This document shows, one piece after another, positions 28,901-36,803 of a stretch of DNA of 64,000 nt. Each line of letters begins with the position of its first letter. Within the stretch, counting starts at the first letter, position 1. Location of the stretch: NCBI GenBank assembly GCA_030432255.1, contig JAUIHS010000006.1, positions 124,001 through 188,000 of the forward strand, written 5' to 3'. The stretch comes from Phycisphaerae bacterium. GTDB lineage: Bacteria > Planctomycetota > Phycisphaerae > Phycisphaerales > UBA1924. A program made the translations under genes and the position numbers. The notes beneath the pieces were generated by a model, which saw only the letters and a program-made list of their open reading frames with translations, made no database searches and was not told the DNA's origin.

Positions 28901-31846
28901 CGTGTTCGGAACGTGTGCTTCAGTCAGATCAATGTGCGTGAGCTTCGCTGTTCCTTCCATGCGAATCACTTCGTAGGAGAGGATCGACTCCGACTCGACT
29001 GTAAAGAGCACGTGTCGGCGACTGCTCGGCGCCGTGATCATCACAGGCGCGCGCTCGCCCTCGCGGAAGGAGTCCTTGTCAACGATGACATCTACACCAT
29101 CGTGGTGATAGCCGAGGAACTCCGTCGACTCGTCCGCAACCCAGATCGATGCCGAAGCCTGAATGAGCCCGCGTCCCGGATCACGACTGATCCAGGTGAA
29201 TCGGTAGTAGCCCTCGCGCCCCGCAACATGCGTGACCGTCGCAAGCCCCTCGTCGTCCGTCTCCACGTCGAGGAGCGCAATCTCCTCAGACTCGTACCCG
29301 ATGAACTTCGGCTGCCAGAATGGCGAGAGCCCGCCGCGCCGCTTCAACTCGGAGTACTCGCGCCCCGTGATCTCGGTGCCATCGGGAAGCCGCCAGATCT
29401 CCTTCCACTCCAGACGCTCCACACGGACCTTGCCGCGATCCTGGATCGGGTTGTCATTGGCATCCACGGCACGGAACTCGACCTCCATCGCATCGCCCGG
29501 TGCCCGGATGCAGTGCTCGACCGTCGGATACACGAAGTAACTCTGACGCGTCACCTGCACCGCCTGCGAACTCGTGATCTCGCGGCGTGATGCATCCGTC
29601 ACCCGGCACTCGATGGTGTAGGTCAGGTCGTAGTCCGAATTGGCTGGTGTTTCGAAACCAATCCTGACACGCCCCTCCTCATCGGTGCGCAACTGCTCAC
29701 GACTGACCTGCTCGCCTTGCCAGCCCCAGCCGCGGCCGAAACTGCTCCGGGCGTTCGCATCCTCGAAGTACCAGTCGTACTCCCGCCGCGGCGACCACCA
29801 GTGATAGAAGGGACGCTGATGGATCACCACCTCGACCTCCGCCCCGGCCACCGGACCACCGAAGTAGTACTCCGCGACCATGTCCACCTCGACGCGTTCG
29901 CCCATCACTGAGGGGCGGAGTTTGCCGTCATCATCTCGCGGCGGTTCGATCCGCACGAGAAATTCGGGAAGCTTGTACTCCTCGAGTCGGAAGAGCGTCG
30001 CATAGCCGATGGTGTCCGTGGACCCATGCTTGTAGAAGCGGACGCGGTACTCACCAAGCATCATCTCGGACGTCACATCCAGAGAAGCGTGCGCTGTTCC
30101 GAAGGCATCCAACTCGACGGTGTCCTCGATCATCTTCTCGCCATTCGGGTTGTCGATGCGATAGCGGATCTTCTCACCCTCGGGCGTGGAGTAGGTCTCG
30201 CCTTGCTGCCGCGCCACGAATCGCCACTCCACCGTCTCGCCGGGCCGGTACGCCGGGCGGTCGGTGTAGGCGTAGATCCGCCAGGGATCATTGTTCGGTG
30301 TGCCGTGCCAGCGACCGGAGTAGTGCAGGGCCTGTCGATCACCGCTCCGCGCCGCCACGAACGAAGTCACCTGTCGACCCCGTTGTCCGTCCACCGTCAT
30401 GTCCAGCATCACGATGCCCTGCGCATCTGTCCTCCCGGTCCGACGATCCTGAATGCGATAGTGGTCGCGTTCGCGGATGTGACTGAACAGAGCGACTTCA
30501 GCATCAGGAACGGGCGCACCGGTGAGTGCATTACACACGTATACGAGCATCCGCTCCGGTGAGGACTTCTGCACGATCACGAGGTCCGACACGAGCAGCA
30601 GTTCGCGCTGGTCGTCCGGGCCGACGACCACGTACGCACCCGGCGCCAGTGGGTCTTCAATGTTCACGACCGAGTGTCCCGGATGATGATCGCCGCGGTC
30701 TTCCGTCTCGATATCCCAGGTGCGGACCGGGGCCACGCCCGAAACCTCAATCGACTGCAGCCAGTGGTCCACGCCGTGATCCCGGGTCGGCCGGATGTCG
30801 GCGGTCAGATCGGTCGGATAGAGCTTGACTGACACGCGATCCACGTTCCGCCAGTGCACGTGCAGTCGCTGATCCGAACCGGGGAGATAGACCTGATCCA
30901 CCCGGAGGTCGATCGTCTTCCCCGTGATCTCCCTGATCTGGTTCCGGGCCTCATCCCAGAATCGTGACTCGCCTCGATCGTACGTGCGCGTCAGCCGCTC
31001 GAACAACTCCACGGCCCGCACGTAATCCGGCTTCGCCGCCACGTAACCCTCATCCGTCACCTCGACCCGGCCCGTGTACAGCATGAACCGCGCGTAGTTG
31101 TACAGGGCATCGTCGTACCACTCCGTGCCGCGTCCCTTCGCGATGGCTTCCTCGTACGCTTCAATCGTGCGGCGATTGAGGACGTAGGTCTGGCCTCTGC
31201 TCGAAGTCGCCGAGGCATACAGGTATGACATGCGAGCAATGTCCCGGTCATCCACTGCGATCTCGCGAGCATCCGCGAGAATGGCATCGCTCAGCAGCGC
31301 ATTCCAGTGCCAGTTCCTCGCTTCGAGGACGTCGTACACCTTGTTCACGATGCCCAGGTATCGCTCGCGGGCTTCATCGACGTCCGTGCTGTTCGCCCAG
31401 TATTCGAACGCCCGTTGATACCACGGCTGGGCCGCGCCCCAGTTGGCGTGCCGCCGATTCAGCGCGCTCCACCAGAAATCACCGAGAGACTCCGCCGCCA
31501 GCGCATAGGCGAGGTCGCGGTCCGGTTCCCGCGTGTAGTGATCCTCGATCAGGCGTTCCAGCGATCGTCGGTAGCCGTCGTACGCAGACTCATCCGTGCG
31601 TCGCGCTCCGGACATCGCCCGCCAACCCGTGTCCGCCAGTCGGAACGTCACCCACCGCTGCTCGTCATCGGTCAGCGTCCGCTGACTGATCGACTCATAG
31701 AGCTTGTGCGCCTCACTCCAGGCGCCCCGGGCACAGGCATCCTCCGCGGCACTGAAGCCCGCCCCCGTGGGTGGAGCGGCAAGTGACCCCGTGTTCAGCA
31801 GGAGCACCGTCATGAGACAGGTCAGGAGATGTCGGATCGCGTGCAT
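25976..31846 (-). CDS. Bacterial alpha-2-macroglobulin with thioester motif
   Basis: Very large exported protein of 1956 aa. ATG 31846 starts a signal peptide (MHAIRHLLTCLMTVLLLNTG) and has GGAAGG 6 bases upstream. An N-terminal helical, TPR-like region (to about 330) is followed by macroglobulin domains, including an MG2-type segment (AYTDRPAYRPGETVEWRF), a bait-like region, the A2M family segment (VRSDFRSTVVWLPAVQTDERGEA, split here) and a thioester domain with GCTEQ (Cys about residue 1396; codon 27659-27661) within the alpha/alpha barrel. CxEQ forms an internal thioester that traps proteases covalently. In Proteobacteria the gene often pairs with PBP1C; none is seen here. Likely protects the cell envelope from foreign proteases. 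Confidence 0.9.
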   Translation of the reverse strand: MHAIRHLLTCLMTVLLLNTGSLAAPPTGAGFSAAEDACARGAWSEAHKLYESISQRTLTDDEQRWVTFRLADTGWRAMSGARRTDESAYDGYRRSLERLIEDHYTREPDRDLAYALAAESLGDFWWSALNRRHANWGAAQPWYQRAFEYWANSTDVDEARERYLGIVNKVYDVLEARNWHWNALLSDAILADAREIAVDDRDIARMSYLYASATSSRGQTYVLNRRTIEAYEEAIAKGRGTEWYDDALYNYARFMLYTGRVEVTDEGYVAAKPDYVRAVELFERLTRTYDRGESRFWDEARNQIREITGKTIDLRVDQVYLPGSDQRLHVHWRNVDRVSVKLYPTDLTADIRPTRDHGVDHWLQSIEVSGVAPVRTWDIETEDRGDHHPGHSVVNIEDPLAPGAYVVVGPDDQRELLLVSDLVIVQKSSPERMLVYVCNALTGAPVPDAEVALFSHIRERDHYRIQDRRTGRTDAQGIVMLDMTVDGQRGRQVTSFVAARSGDRQALHYSGRWHGTPNNDPWRIYAYTDRPAYRPGETVEWRFVARQQGETYSTPEGEKIRYRIDNPNGEKMIEDTVELDAFGTAHASLDVTSEMMLGEYRVRFYKHGSTDTIGYATLFRLEEYKLPEFLVRIEPPRDDDGKLRPSVMGERVEVDMVAEYYFGGPVAGAEVEVVIHQRPFYHWWSPRREYDWYFEDANARSSFGRGWGWQGEQVSREQLRTDEEGRVRIGFETPANSDYDLTYTIECRVTDASRREITSSQAVQVTRQSYFVYPTVEHCIRAPGDAMEVEFRAVDANDNPIQDRGKVRVERLEWKEIWRLPDGTEITGREYSELKRRGGLSPFWQPKFIGYESEEIALLDVETDDEGLATVTHVAGREGYYRFTWISRDPGRGLIQASASIWVADESTEFLGYHHDGVDVIVDKDSFREGERAPVMITAPSSRRHVLFTVESESILSYEVIRMEGTAKLTHIDLTEAHVPNTWISAYLVADARVTSDSEQVVVPPVKHFLDVQVTADAEAYEPQAEGSLLVKTSDYEGRPVAASVSVALVDDSVFAIQSDYAGDPRQFFYGQKRQNLVNSSTSFGWRQYGMWDRKEEEAEADRRNAGKAGRDRGLFDDDRSVNARLGITRSAVTDGLSAGAEIMESESLSRRDQADFAPAAAPAGEVGVPNVQVRSDFRSTVVWLPAVQTDERGEAHVKVNFPDNLTRWRATARAVTRGTDVGAGTAEVRTILPVTARLQAPRFFVVGDEVMISTIINNNTDEAIVVDAALAVDGVERTTPERHAAIEIAARGEYRVDWMIDAREAGEAMLRTTVVSVSGERYSDAMEKTYPIYEHGIDKLIAQSGRTSALESLIRLDLPSARQEGSTELAVQVTPSIAVTMLDALPYLVRYPYGCTEQTMSRFLPVVITARTLGDMGLSREDVASGIFGGIEPEHRPKAEVSMAEMDEVIRVSLARLADTQQGDGGWGWWKTDSSNRYMTAYVVWGLSLAADADLDFDHAMLERGVGYLQGQLVEDEHRPTEQAWTLHAMSQARRHLDGNPSRFEKAALENLWNGRDQLNAFGQSLASLIFHHYGEPDRARDMIGRLVSSAEVDQSPDRSAVMREAVRESPHVVQTARWGAAGFWYRWFDSPIETTSFALMALATVEPEHELVDAAMMWLVKNRRGARWTNTRDTAIVVMALNQYLRASGETLRTVSYTVSVNGEQIARRTLKPADIIAAPATFAVDPELIRDHNEIRIEASYDDGTAAPLYYMVSGSFFSLEEPITAAGHEMFIRRQYYRMVPRPTLLRGFVEERVPLNDGDFVRSGERIEVVVSIEVKNDYSYLLIEDLKPAGLEAVEVKSGRGISARQLTAGAARLRFGTAQAKAEAEAEWQAGEDRTDYTGRQRSTYRELRDRHVAFFINSLDQGFWELTYTLRAEVPGSFHALPVKGEAMYAPEIKCNGREVRLRVLDRE

Positions 31847-32002
31847 GTCATACCTTCCAGTTCGCGGGACAACGTGAGTCATCCTATCCATAGCTCACTT
31901 CGGCCAGACCGGGCCGTCACTTCCACGTGTCCGATGTCTATTTGTTTGTGCCGACTAATATCGCCGTCGTGACATTCCCGTGACACAACCCCTTCCCCTG
32001 CT

Positions 32003-33403
32003 TCAGGATGGGCGTTCGTCCCCTGGCACCGGGTCGGGAATCGGGCGGTCGTGGGGATCCGTCGCCACTTCGCCGCCCGCCGTCTCCAGTTCGTCCTGCA
32101 TGGCACGCGAAGTCACATGCTCCAGCGCCATCGCCGTCCGGTGCACATGATCGGGGCGCAGTCCCAGTTCGTGCACGAGGTAGTGCTCCCACAGACGATG
32201 CATGCGGATGATCCCCTGGGCACGCCGGCGACCCGCCTCCGTCAACCCGAACCGTCCCGATGCACCCATGATCTCCCCTCGACGCAGCGCGCCACGCAGC
32301 GCCACCCGGATCGCGAGACCCGGACCACCTCGGTCTCCGCGCAGTGCTTCGATGATCTGGACCTTCGACATGTCCCGCGGCGTTTCGCCATCCCCGGCGC
32401 TGTGGACCTCTTCAAGCCGATACAGCATCGCCAGCAGATCTTCACGCTCAATACGCACCGCCGTCATGAAGCGCCGTACATGCCGCGCCACAAGGCCGTG
32501 CCAGGGTGAGAACACGATGGTCAGGCCGAGCAGCACGCCCGAAGTCACCGTCATCGTGCCCGCGGCATCCAGAGACGGCGTCCCCGGCCCCACAACCAGC
32601 GCCGGCACGTGCGCCGCCACCATGTAGCCTCCGACCGATGACAGCACAGCGCACGCCACACTCAGCCACAGTTGGACATGCAGGCGATCCGTCAGCAGAC
32701 GCGCCGTCGCCGGCGGACAGATCAGCATCGCGATCACCTGAATCGACCCCACCGCCTCGAACGAGGCCACCACCGCGATGGAGACCAGGATCATCATCGC
32801 GTAGTGCATCCAACCCGGGCGGAACCCCAGCGTGCTCGCCAGGTCCGGATCGAAGGACGTGATCCGAAGTTCCTTGAAGAAGATCGTGATGAACAGCACG
32901 ACCACGATGCCGACCGAAACAAGCGTCAGAACCTCCCGCGGCAGGTTCTGCAGATGCCCCCACGAAAACGCATCGCCCCACCCCTCGGGACCCAGCCACG
33001 CAATATCCTCCAGTTGACCGTACAGCACACAGTCCGCATCCAGGTCGATGTGACTCGCGGCCGTCTGCTCCAGCAGGACGACCCCCAGTGCGAAGAGCAC
33101 CGAGAATGCGACGCCCATGCTCGCACCCGGATCAACCCTGCCCAACCGGCAAAGGAACTCCACGGCCACCGTCACCACAACCCCCGCGATCGCCGCACCC
33201 GCCACCACGGGGAGCGTCGCGCGCGATCCCACAAGCAGGAAGGCCACAACGATTCCCGGCAGCACGGCATGCGATATCGCATCGCCCATCAGGCTCAGAC
33301 GGCGCAGGAGCAGGAAGTTGCCGAGGAGGGCGCAACTGACCGCCGCGCATGTCGCCGCGGCGAGTGCCGGCACGTCATACTGGATGAAGAATGTGCTGTT
33401 CAT
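32003..33403 (-). CDS. Metal ABC transporter permease with DtxR-type C-terminal domain (second permease)
   Basis: ABC-3 family inner-membrane permease (MntB/TroC/TroD type), 466 aa. The first 290 residues hold about 8-9 helices with LLRRLSLMGDAISHAVLPGI and the family segment FKELRITSFDPDLASTLGF. The rest is a cytoplasmic domain resembling the helix-turn-helix and metal-binding/dimerisation region of DtxR/MntR repressors: LTEAGRRRAQGIIRMHRLWEHYLVHELGL and HRTAMALEHVTSRAM. It overlaps the preceding permease gene by 4 bases (ATGA). The domain may sense metal and gate transport; this is inference. Such fusions are known in several phyla. Confidence 0.88.
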   Translation of the reverse strand: MNSTFFIQYDVPALAAATCAAVSCALLGNFLLLRRLSLMGDAISHAVLPGIVVAFLLVGSRATLPVVAGAAIAGVVVTVAVEFLCRLGRVDPGASMGVAFSVLFALGVVLLEQTAASHIDLDADCVLYGQLEDIAWLGPEGWGDAFSWGHLQNLPREVLTLVSVGIVVVLFITIFFKELRITSFDPDLASTLGFRPGWMHYAMMILVSIAVVASFEAVGSIQVIAMLICPPATARLLTDRLHVQLWLSVACAVLSSVGGYMVAAHVPALVVGPGTPSLDAAGTMTVTSGVLLGLTIVFSPWHGLVARHVRRFMTAVRIEREDLLAMLYRLEEVHSAGDGETPRDMSKVQIIEALRGDRGGPGLAIRVALRGALRRGEIMGASGRFGLTEAGRRRAQGIIRMHRLWEHYLVHELGLRPDHVHRTAMALEHVTSRAMQDELETAGGEVATDPHDRPIPDPVPGDERPS

Positions 33404-34764
33404 CCCTGCGCCGTCTCCGGATCTCCGGTCAAGGGATGCACACTGGGCGGGAGCGCACCGCCGCGAGCGGCGACCGACTCTTCCAGTTGTCGGACCATTT
33501 CAGATGAAAGCACGTGCTCGACGAGATCCGCCGACCAGTCGACGTGCGAAGGCGCGATGTCCGCATGGCGCACGAGATACTCTTCCCACAGGCGATGATT
33601 CCTGGTAACACGAGCAGCCTGCTCGCGGCCGGTCGTCGTCAGTTCGAGTCCCCCGGAGGGATCCACATCAATCGCACCGCCGCTCCGGAGTTGCCGTATC
33701 GCGCGGCCGAGGCTCCGACCGGGCCATGCCCGCCGCGAACGCACTCCCGTGCGCGTCAGTCCCTCCGCATCGCCCACTTCGTCCGCCTCAAGGAGCATGC
33801 GAAGCAGGTGCTGCCGGTTGGTCCGGTCGTGGACACGCTTCGTGCGCACGACACCCGCAACAACGCCGCGAGCGGGCGCGAAGAACATGCTCAACAGGAA
33901 AACGCCCCCACTCGCCAGCACGATGACCGCGCCGGCGGGCAGACCGCCTGCCATGGCCGATGCCGCACCACCGGCATACCCCGAGAACCCGCCCAGCACC
34001 GCGGCGGTCAGCAACATGACAAACAGGCGGTCCGTCCAGAATCGTGCCGCGGCGGCCGGTATCACGATCATCGCCACGACCAGGATCAGACCGACCATCT
34101 GCAGACCGACGACCGTCACCAGAACCACGAACGTCATCATGATGATGTCGATCACACCGACCGGCCACCCCTGTGCCCGGGCATACTCCGCGTTGAAACA
34201 CACCACGCGGAATTCCTTCAGAAACGCGAGTGACACCAGCAGCACGAGCACCGCGAGCAGCGCCAGCACCATCGCATCGCGCCCCTGCATCGCCGCCGTC
34301 TGGCCGTAAATGAACTGCTGCAGGCCGCCGCGGTTGCCGATGTCCAGGCGCGCAATCACCTGCATCAGGACCACGCCGGCTCCGAAGAAGACCGAGAGCA
34401 CGATTCCGATCGCGGCGTCCTCGCGCAAGCGTGTGTGCCTCGATATGAAGAGCACCGTCAGCACACCGAGCACCCCGGTCACCGTCGCACCCGTCAGCAG
34501 AACGGGCATCGACCGGGGGTCAAATCCCATCCACGTGCCCAGCAGGAAGCCGCCGGCAACTCCTGGCAGTGTCGCGTGACTCAGGGCATCACCCATGAGG
34601 GCGCGGCCGCGAAGCAGGGCGAAGACCCCGATGGCACCGGCTGCCACACCAAGCATGATCGCACCGATGATGACCGCACTGGTGTTGTAGCCGGCGCGAA
34701 ACGTCAGTATCCGGAAGATCTCCTCCGCGCCTGGTGATGCGATGGCGGCGACAACCGCGCTCAT
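33400..34764 (-). CDS. Metal ABC transporter permease with DtxR-type C-terminal domain (first permease)
   Basis: ABC-3 family permease of 454 aa, paralogue of the next gene. Membrane helices fill residues about 20-300, with LLRGRALMGDALSHATLPGV and FLKEFRVVCFNAEYARAQGW as family landmarks. A linker leads to a DtxR-like C-terminal domain: LTTTGREQAARVTRNHRLWEEYLVRHADI and DWSADLVEHVLSSEM. Together the two permeases would form the membrane heterodimer. Stop/start overlaps of 4 bases on both sides (with the ATPase gene and the second permease gene) show tight translational coupling. A His/Glu pattern in the C-terminal domain is consistent with metal binding. Confidence 0.88.
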   Translation of the reverse strand: MSAVVAAIASPGAEEIFRILTFRAGYNTSAVIIGAIMLGVAAGAIGVFALLRGRALMGDALSHATLPGVAGGFLLGTWMGFDPRSMPVLLTGATVTGVLGVLTVLFISRHTRLREDAAIGIVLSVFFGAGVVLMQVIARLDIGNRGGLQQFIYGQTAAMQGRDAMVLALLAVLVLLVSLAFLKEFRVVCFNAEYARAQGWPVGVIDIIMMTFVVLVTVVGLQMVGLILVVAMIVIPAAAARFWTDRLFVMLLTAAVLGGFSGYAGGAASAMAGGLPAGAVIVLASGGVFLLSMFFAPARGVVAGVVRTKRVHDRTNRQHLLRMLLEADEVGDAEGLTRTGVRSRRAWPGRSLGRAIRQLRSGGAIDVDPSGGLELTTTGREQAARVTRNHRLWEEYLVRHADIAPSHVDWSADLVEHVLSSEMVRQLEESVAARGGALPPSVHPLTGDPETAQG

Positions 34765-35588
34765 CCCGGCTCGCCCCGGCGCGCCAGCGCATTGGCCGCT
34801 TCATCGAGCAACGTCAATCGTCCACCGTACGTCTTGAGGAGGTTCTCCTCCGTGAAGGTCTCGCGCACGGGTCCCGATGCGACGACGCGCATGTTCAGGA
34901 GGATCACCTCATCGAAGTATTCCGGCACGTTCTGAAGATCGTGGTGCACACAGATCACGGTCCGGCCCAGATCGCGCAGGTCGCGCAGCACATCGACGAT
35001 CGCGCGCTCGGTCGCCGCATCCACACCGGCGAAGGGCTCATCCATGAAGTACAGGTGCGCCTCCTGAGCCAGCGCCCGCGCCAGGAAGACGCGCTGCTGC
35101 TGGCCCCCGCTGAGCCGCCTGATCTGACGCGACTCCAGTCCGCTGAGTCCCACCTTCGCCAGACACTCCCGCGCCGCCTCTCGATGACGGCGCGACACCG
35201 GACGGCACCAGCCGATCAGGCCGTAGCGCCCCATGCACACCACATCCAGCGCCGACACGGGAAAGTCCCAGTCGACCGTCTCGCGCTGCGGCACGTACCC
35301 CACGATCGAGCGCTGCTTGCGATAGGGCTCACCATAGATCTCGATGAGGCCTGACGCCGTGGGAAGGAGTCCGAGACATGCCTTGATCAGTGTGGATTTC
35401 CCCGCGCCGTTCGGGCCAACGATCGCGATCAGGCGACCGCCCGTCGGCGCCTCATATTCGATGTCCCACAACACGGGACGCCGGTCATAGGCCACCGTCA
35501 TGTCGTGAATCGACAGCGGGCTCTCCGGACTGTGCTCGGGAAACGTTTCGAGCGACCGGGGTCGCTCCCCATGGTGCGGCATGACCAT
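34761..35588 (-). CDS. Metal ABC transporter ATP-binding protein
   Basis: ATPase subunit of 275 aa for Mn/Fe/Zn import. Walker A is GPNGAGKSTL, the signature motif RLSGGQQQRVFLARALAQ, Walker B LYFMDEPFAGVD, and the H-loop CVHHDL. The segment VPQRETVDWDFPVSALDVVCMGRYG is characteristic of the MntB/SitB/TroB group. The N terminus has about 25 extra residues before the domain. The start overlaps the stop of the binding-protein gene (TGATG); an ATG at 35582 is an alternative. The stop overlaps the first permease start by 4 bases. Confidence 0.93.
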   Translation of the reverse strand: MVMPHHGERPRSLETFPEHSPESPLSIHDMTVAYDRRPVLWDIEYEAPTGGRLIAIVGPNGAGKSTLIKACLGLLPTASGLIEIYGEPYRKQRSIVGYVPQRETVDWDFPVSALDVVCMGRYGLIGWCRPVSRRHREAARECLAKVGLSGLESRQIRRLSGGQQQRVFLARALAQEAHLYFMDEPFAGVDAATERAIVDVLRDLRDLGRTVICVHHDLQNVPEYFDEVILLNMRVVASGPVRETFTEENLLKTYGGRLTLLDEAANALARRGEPG

Positions 35589-36601
35589 CAGTGTGCCTCG
35601 TCCTCCCCGCCAAGTCGTCCCTGCATGCCTCGATCGGGCGCCTCGCCCCCCAGCGCACGTGCGATCGTCGTCACGTTGTGATCAATCATGCCGATGTACG
35701 TCCCCTCGTACGTCCCGGACGGACCCATCGCATCCGAGAAGAGCTCTCCACCAATCTCAACCGTGTGCCCCTGCCGCTTTGCGCCGGCAATGAGCGCCTT
35801 CACGTTGCGATCAGCGACCGTGCTCTCCACGAACACCGCGCGCACGCCGCGAGTCACGATCATCTCGACGAGCGCCTCGATATCCCGGACGCCCGCCTCC
35901 GATTCGGTACTGATCCCCTGGATGCCTCGAACCTCAAAGTCGTACGCCCGCGCAAAGTACTGGAACGCATCGTGCGCCGTGACGAGCACGCGACCCGCCT
36001 CCGGAACGGTCCCCAGCACCTCGCCGGCATACGCATGCAGCGCTTCCACGCGCTCCCGGTACGCCGCCGCATTCGCTTCGTACGACGCGGCACCCTCCGA
36101 ATCCAGTTCACCCAACGCATCACTGATGACCCCGGTGATCTTTGCCCACGCGGCGGGATCCATCCAGATGTGCGGATCGTAGTGCCCCTCCATGTCCTCG
36201 GGTTCCAGCAGATCCGACTCATCAAGAACGGCACCGACGGCAACCACGGGCTTGGTTGATGCGAGACGCACCAGCGCATCCGTCATCTTGCCTTCCAGCA
36301 GCAGGCCGTTGTAGAAGATCACGTCGGCTTCCGACATCAACTGATTGTCGGAACGGGTCATCTTGTACAGGTGCGGATCCACCCCCTCACCAATCAGGAT
36401 CGTCACCACGGCACGATCTCCCGCCACTTCCCGGACCACATCACCGATCATGGCCGTCGTCGCCACGACAGTCACTGTCTTCGAGCCGCCCGGAGTGTCT
36501 TCCCCGCCTGGACCGGCCGCTTCGTCCCGGCACCCCGCCAGGCCCACGCATAAGCCCACGGCAAACAGAGACAGCCATTTCCATGTTTGATGCATCGACA
36601 T
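35588..36601 (-). CDS. Metal-binding lipoprotein of ABC importer (MntA/TroA-like)
   Basis: Cluster A-I solute-binding protein of 337 aa. A lipoprotein signal peptide ends in GLAGC (Cys about residue 23). Metal ligands can be placed: His in GVDPHLYKMTRSD, His in YDPHIWMDP, Glu in GISTESEAG and Asp in ELFSDAMGPSGTYEGTYIGM. This set, and the lack of a His-rich loop, points to Mn(II)/Fe(II) rather than zinc. ATG 36601 is chosen; AAAGGA is about 6 bases upstream. First gene of a four-gene operon with its own promoter and operator (36619-36670). Confidence 0.92.
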   Translation of the reverse strand: MSMHQTWKWLSLFAVGLCVGLAGCRDEAAGPGGEDTPGGSKTVTVVATTAMIGDVVREVAGDRAVVTILIGEGVDPHLYKMTRSDNQLMSEADVIFYNGLLLEGKMTDALVRLASTKPVVAVGAVLDESDLLEPEDMEGHYDPHIWMDPAAWAKITGVISDALGELDSEGAASYEANAAAYRERVEALHAYAGEVLGTVPEAGRVLVTAHDAFQYFARAYDFEVRGIQGISTESEAGVRDIEALVEMIVTRGVRAVFVESTVADRNVKALIAGAKRQGHTVEIGGELFSDAMGPSGTYEGTYIGMIDHNVTTIARALGGEAPDRGMQGRLGGEDEAH

Positions 36602-36618
36602 ACACGTCCTTTCCATCC

Positions 36619-36632
36619 GTAGCATATGCTAC
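36619..36632 (-). promoter_or_regulatory. Perfect palindrome, probable metal-repressor operator
   Basis: GTAGCATATGCTAC is a perfect 14-bp palindrome lying just downstream of the -10 box, covering about +3 to +16 of the transcript and ending 17 bases before the start codon. Position and symmetry fit a repressor site of the DtxR/MntR type; identity of the repressor is inference. Confidence 0.65.
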
Positions 36633-36641
36633 ATTTCTGGC

Positions 36642-36670
36642 ATTGTAGCCCCCCACTCCCCAGCCGTCAA
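36642..36670 (-). promoter_or_regulatory. Sigma-70 promoter of the metal importer operon
   Basis: On the minus strand TTGACG (36665-36670) and TACAAT (36642-36647) are separated by exactly 17 bases, one mismatch each from the consensus. The start point would be near 36634-36636, next to the palindrome. Confidence 0.75.
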
Positions 36671-36742
36671 TCTCAGGGCCAACAGGAACGGCGCACCCGT
36701 CGATGCCCCGATGCCTCAGTGCCGATGCCGAGTCCAACAACA

Positions 36743-36774
36743 AGGCCCCGGATGCGGGCGTGCATCCGGGGCCT
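36743..36774 (-). terminator. Terminator of the cytochrome/beta-propeller gene
   Basis: AGGCCCCGGATGC (36743-36755) pairs perfectly with GCATCCGGGGCCT (36762-36774) around a 6-base loop, 30 bases past the stop codon of the gene ending at 36804. The minus-strand tail is TGTTGTTGG, moderately U-rich. Confidence 0.75.
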
Positions 36775-36803
36775 GACGGAGGAGACCATCTGTCAACAGG
36801 TCG

